Assembly: GCF_047663525.1 (NCBI RefSeq)
Contig: NC_092613.1
Coordinates: 7,837,501 to 7,901,500 of the forward strand
DNA from: Anas platyrhynchos
Lineage: Eukaryota > Chordata > Aves > Anseriformes > Anatidae
Direction: 5' to 3'
DNA length: 64,000 bases
The position numbers were made by a program, and so were the translations under genes. Below the pieces are notes generated by a model. It searched no databases. It worked only from the letters and a program-made list of their open reading frames with translations, and was not told the DNA's origin. Of the stretch, positions 53,765 through 64,000 are shown piece after piece. How positions within the stretch are numbered: position 1 is the stretch's first letter; each line of letters opens with the position of its first letter.

Positions 53765-54321
53765 CCCAAAAAATATCTAATTTTAAGTAGGTCACTGAAG
53801 ATTTTCATGTTTCAGTCGAGCCATTCTGAATCCCATCATCTTTCCCTCAGAAGCAGGAGGCTGTGTTCTGCGGGCCCAGTTGCCTTTCCTGTTAATTACC
53901 TTTTACTTAATCCCCCCTTTGAGAGGGATGCAATGAAATGCAGAGAACATGTGCAGCGAAGCACACGGCCTGAGCATGCTTCCCAAACCCCTCTCTGTTT
54001 CCAGCCTTGTGGATTTCTGGATTTTTTGGCTTTTGTGGAGCCAGGGGAAGAGAATGGCTGGCGAGGGGGAGCCCTGCTGCATGCTCCTCTTGATCAGCAG
54101 AGGCCGGCTACAAGTGTCCTAACTAAAAGAGATGTTTTTGTGCCATGTCGTTGTTTTCTGTTGTCCCACCTTGCGTGGGCAGCTCCGGAGGGGCCCCATG
54201 TTCCCAGCTGTGCTGTCTTCACAAAGCGTCCCCACGTGCTGTTTCGGGGTGGGTTTTTCTGCAGACACCGCTGTGTGTGGGGCGTGTCAGTGCGGGGCCA
54301 CCCCGGGCACTTGGAGCCGCG
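50591..54321. other. TRAF3IP3 upstream region and 3' flank of HSD11B1 copy A
   Basis: No coding exon is recognised. TRAF3IP3 noncoding exon(s) and promoter should lie here; GC-rich patches at about 51.8-51.95 and 52.85-53.1 kb are candidates. The 3' untranslated region of HSD11B1 copy A probably occupies the right end, with a minus-strand AATAAA at 53544-53549. A 26-base T run is at 53739-53764. Confidence 0.45.
53739..53764. repeat. Poly-T tract (26 bases)
   Basis: The longest homopolymer in the window. On the minus strand it is an A run within the presumed 3' region of HSD11B1 copy A. Confidence 0.8.
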
Positions 54322-56765
<2,444 letters not shown>

Positions 56766-58144
56766 CTCTCTGGCAGCACCGGGTGGGAGCAGGACAGAGT
56801 GCACGGCTCCCAGCACAGGCCGGCGGCCGTGTCAGCGCGGTGCAAATCGGGCTGCTTACACAAAGCTGCTGGTGCCTATTGGACTTTCCTTTTGTGCTTC
56901 CTGTAATTCAGCAAACATTAACCCAATAGAGAGCATTGCTTTGGACTTTAGGCTGTCCCTTTGCACCCTTCTCCTGCTGGGAATTTCAGGAGTGTTTTCT
57001 GGGGGTGCTAAAGACCAGCCCTGGAGAGCTTCCAGCTCAGTGGAGCAGTGGGTGCCTTGTTTGATGACTGCATTTGGGGCTGGGACACTTGTGTCCCCCC
57101 AGCCCAGACCTCCCGGGACAGTCAGCTTTCTCTCTCTGCTGCTTCGTGTCTGAAACTGCGTCTGAGCTTCCCTTCCTTCCTCTCTGGTTGCCATAAGGAT
57201 TTATCGATTGGTGGTGATCATTGTGGTGCGGGTTCACACAAATACCTAGAGAGAGCAGGGCTGGCAAAGCTGGTGTTGGTGTTCCTAGATCCTTATCAGT
57301 GCTCCAGGTTTATACTGTGTAATATTCTTATCAGTGTAATGCTGATAATTTGCTGGGTGGTGGCTCTTAGACCTAAAAAACTGCACTCAGTCTTGAGGAA
57401 TCCAGTGAGGCAGATTGTGAAAGGCAGTAAAAGAGCCAAGCGGGTGAATAATAAAGATCTTCAGCTTTCACAAGCATTGTGTGTCACACTGCTCAGCATC
57501 TGCCTGGGCATATGGCGAACTGATTTGCAAACAATTTTCTCAGAGAAAGTAGCAAAGGGCAAAACCTGCTCTGCGTGCACTGATTTGAGCAGTAGGTGTC
57601 GGGGTCAAGAGAACAGAGATGCCGGTTCCCAGTTCCCGTTAGAAGGAAAGGAGCAAAATGATGCTGGGGAAGGGCCCGAGGGAGGTTTCTCCTTTCTTCG
57701 TCTGGGTGACAGCTGGAAGGCAGGCACTGGTTTTTGGTTGGGGATGTCATGGGTGTTGCTCAGGTGGCCGCAGCCAGGTTAGGTGTGAAAGCTCCGGCGT
57801 AAGGGAAGCTGTGCTGGGCTGGCTGCAGGCTCGTGCCTGGCACCGTGCTCACGGCAGCTCTGTGTGTCTGGAAGGCATTTTGCTGTACAACGTTTGTGTC
57901 AAGAACTGTACCCCAAAGAATAAACCCGGTGAACAGATTTGCATTTAATTTGGTCGTTAAGCTAAACAAAAAATAGGCTAGAGACTGTTATTCCTGAAAT
58001 GAAACAATGAAGGATTACTGCAAAGGGTCAATTTTCTGAGAACGGCGAGTCAATGGAATTATGCCTATTTACAACAGCATTTAGTAACGGAGAAAGAGGG
58101 GATAAAAAACAAACACAGAACACACCACAGTAAAGCTATTAAGT
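56766..58144. other. Spacer between the two HSD11B1 copies
   Basis: About 1.4 kb containing the promoter and any noncoding 5' exon of copy A, and the end of copy B transcription. A possible splice acceptor (CCAG ending 5 bases before the copy A ATG) suggests a noncoding first exon. A 244-codon plus-strand frame at 57048-57782 has no recognisable domain. Confidence 0.5.
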
Positions 58145-58150
58145 TTTATT
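58145..58150 (-). terminator. Polyadenylation signal of HSD11B1 copy B
   Basis: TTTATT on the plus strand is AATAAA on the minus strand, 236 bases after the stop of copy B. Confidence 0.65.
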
Positions 58151-58385
58151 TAATAATTAGTTTGTTACTACTTTTCCCAAGTCTAGGGGAAGGGAATGGG
58201 TCTAACCGGGTGGGATGCTGCAGGCGCGGGCACTTCCCCGCTGCCACATCCCGTACCACAGCGCGGGGTTGTCCCAGCTGGGCCCTCTTGGGCGATGCGA
58301 TTACCTGACAGATAACTGAAGAACCTTTTAAAGCCCAGGCTCAGATCTCTGACCGGGGATGAGTGAGGCACCAGCAAGCAGGCGC

Positions 58386-62550
<4,165 letters not shown>

Positions 62551-62551
62551 C

Positions 62552-64000
62552 CCTGGAAATTGAGCATGAAAGAGAAAGGAGGAATAAAACCTCTGCAGAG
62601 CTGCTCCCGAAGGAAGCAGCAGCGGCAATCCTTCAAAACCTGTTGCGAAGGAATTGCAACTTCCAAAGCACTGGAAAATCACAGTGGGGTTGTTAAGAGA
62701 GGCAAAACCTTTGATCTGCTCCCCACTGGAGCTGGGGAGCCTCGGCCTAACCGGCGGTGCTGCTCCGAGCTCTGCCCGGCTCTTTTCATATTTCCTGTCC
62801 CTACGATAAAATGCAGAATTTCGCACAACACCCTGGAAGAGGTGTGTCTTTGCTGAACAGCATCAAGTTTCACTCGCAGAACATCAGAGGCAGCCCAGTG
62901 CAGGTGGCTGAAGCTCCTCTTTTATTCCCACTGGTGCCGGACCGGGCGGGTCTGACCATGGGGGGGCAGCCACCGGGACCCCCTGCCCGGGGCATCGCTG
63001 CCCTGTGACCCCGCAGGGTGTCCCCGTACCCACCAGCTCAGAAAAGGCTTTGCTTTGCTGAGACGGGGTTTGCTGCTGAGCTCCCTCCCGCCTGGAGTAT
63101 TGCAGGAGCTTCGCAGCTTCCTCCTTACTTGTGAGTGAACGTAGTCCAAGGAAAAAACACGTAGTGTCCGCTGTCGTGCTGTGTCCGGGCAGCAGCAGGT
63201 TTGATGTCAGCGATCTTGCGTAATAGGATTAAATCATGCTCTAGCGTGGGTCTGGCGCTAGGATCTGCCTCGTGGAGTGCTGGTACCTGCGGTGCTAGGT
63301 GGGGATGGAGACCGAGCCTGCTGTGCTCCATCCCGTGCTGCCCCGGCCCGGGGAAGCTGTGATAACCACGGCCAGAGCCTCGTTGGCAGTGCCAGAGCTG
63401 CAGCAGGGTCTGATCCACGCAGACACACTGGATGCAGGTGGTTTTTATTCCTCACAGACTCCTACACCATAAAGAACCAGAAAGAATTAGAAAAGATATA
63501 TTTTTTTAATCTATCGGAGCTTTAAAATAAAGATGGTTTAATTTAATAACATACTTAGCAGGGCAGAGGGGCTCTCAGGTATTAATCCTGCTATAATACG
63601 TCTCTAAAGACTTATTTATGCCTTTCTACTTCAGTCTCTTCTTACCCCCTGGTAAGAAGCACTTATCCCGCCTGTGGTCAGATAACAGCAGTACGGTAAC
63701 TCTGCCTTTTCCCGAGTCCTGCAGCTTTGAACTTGAGCCGTGATCATGGGGCAGCCATTTCATTCCTTGGCTTGAAAACAACGAGCCAGTTAGCCCTTCC
63801 TCGGCCGAGCCCTGTGTTGTGGGCAAGGAGAGAGGCTCTTTTAAGATGACCTTTTTTATTTCTGGCATTAGGTTGTTGCCTGGGTGGAGGGGTTTGCATG
63901 GATGCTGTTGTGGCCTGGGAGGACTGGGGGGGCCGTGGTGGTCCCAGAGCCCCCAGCCAGGGCTGTGTTTCGCTGCTGCTGCCTGCCTGGATTTCTTCCC
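62552..64000. other. Right flank upstream of HSD11B1 copy B
   Basis: No coding exon is recognised. It should hold the promoter and noncoding first exon of copy B. G0S2 and LAMB3, the next genes in human, are not seen here. The frames present on both strands have no domain. Confidence 0.45.

Noticed and set aside
57048-57782. 244-codon plus-strand open frame between the HSD11B1 copies
   Set aside because: It contains one hydrophobic stretch (IILCW-like region near the middle) but no known family, and lies in the presumed promoter of HSD11B1 copy A. No evidence of transcription can be read from sequence.
62552-64000. G0S2 or LAMB3, expected next to HSD11B1 by human order
   Set aside because: I compared the minus-strand frames with the remembered G0S2 sequence and saw no match, and no laminin-type exon is evident.

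Overview
The window reads as a bird microchromosome-type segment: compact genes, short introns, GC-rich CpG-island promoters, and a chicken-repeat-1 (CR1) LINE as the only large transposon. The GUCA1A and GUCA1B proteins assembled from the exons look strongly avian, and very close to what I recall of chicken. The species itself cannot be fixed from sequence alone.

Layout, left to right. Positions 1-6.7 kb hold the first coding exon (minus strand, CpG island) and part of intron 1 of C6orf132. A 5'-truncated CR1 with an uninterrupted reverse-transcriptase ORF (567-2940) lies antisense in that intron. At 12 kb is a small single-coding-exon gene, CIMIP3/GUCA1ANB. At 14.0-17.2 kb (+) is GUCA1A and at 22.8-26.0 kb (-) is GUCA1B. 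These are two four-exon photoreceptor guanylate-cyclase activating proteins arranged tail to tail. A gene-poor 4.4 kb stretch (26.0-30.4 kb) leads to the CpG island and noncoding first exon of IRF6, whose seven coding exons lie at 33.8-37.4 kb (+). The single-exon gene C1orf74 follows (38.1-38.9 kb, +). It converges on TRAF3IP3 (39.9-50.6 kb, -), a coiled-coil tail-anchored protein for which I place 14 coding exons. The right end holds two complete tandem copies of HSD11B1 (54.3-56.8 and 58.4-62.6 kb, both -) with the same six-exon structure.

The window joins two blocks that are separate in human. C6orf132-GUCA1ANB-GUCA1A-GUCA1B is a 6p21.1 block, and IRF6-C1orf74-TRAF3IP3-HSD11B1 is a 1q32.2 block. 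Within each block order and orientation are kept (the second mirrored). The seam lies between GUCA1B and the IRF6 promoter, where the human neighbours MRPS10 and UTP25 would be expected and are not seen.

Functionally, GUCA1A and GUCA1B are partner calcium sensors of phototransduction. IRF6 is an epithelial transcription factor, TRAF3IP3 an immune signalling adaptor, and the HSD11B1 pair are ER glucocorticoid-activating reductases. They are neighbours by synteny rather than members of one pathway. I found no tRNA, rRNA, CRISPR, retroviral or viral element. I do not see an undescribed system here. The items most worth following are the HSD11B1 duplication with a divergent tail in one copy, the synteny seam, the near-coincident 3' ends of C1orf74 and TRAF3IP3, and a homeobox-site cluster upstream of GUCA1A.
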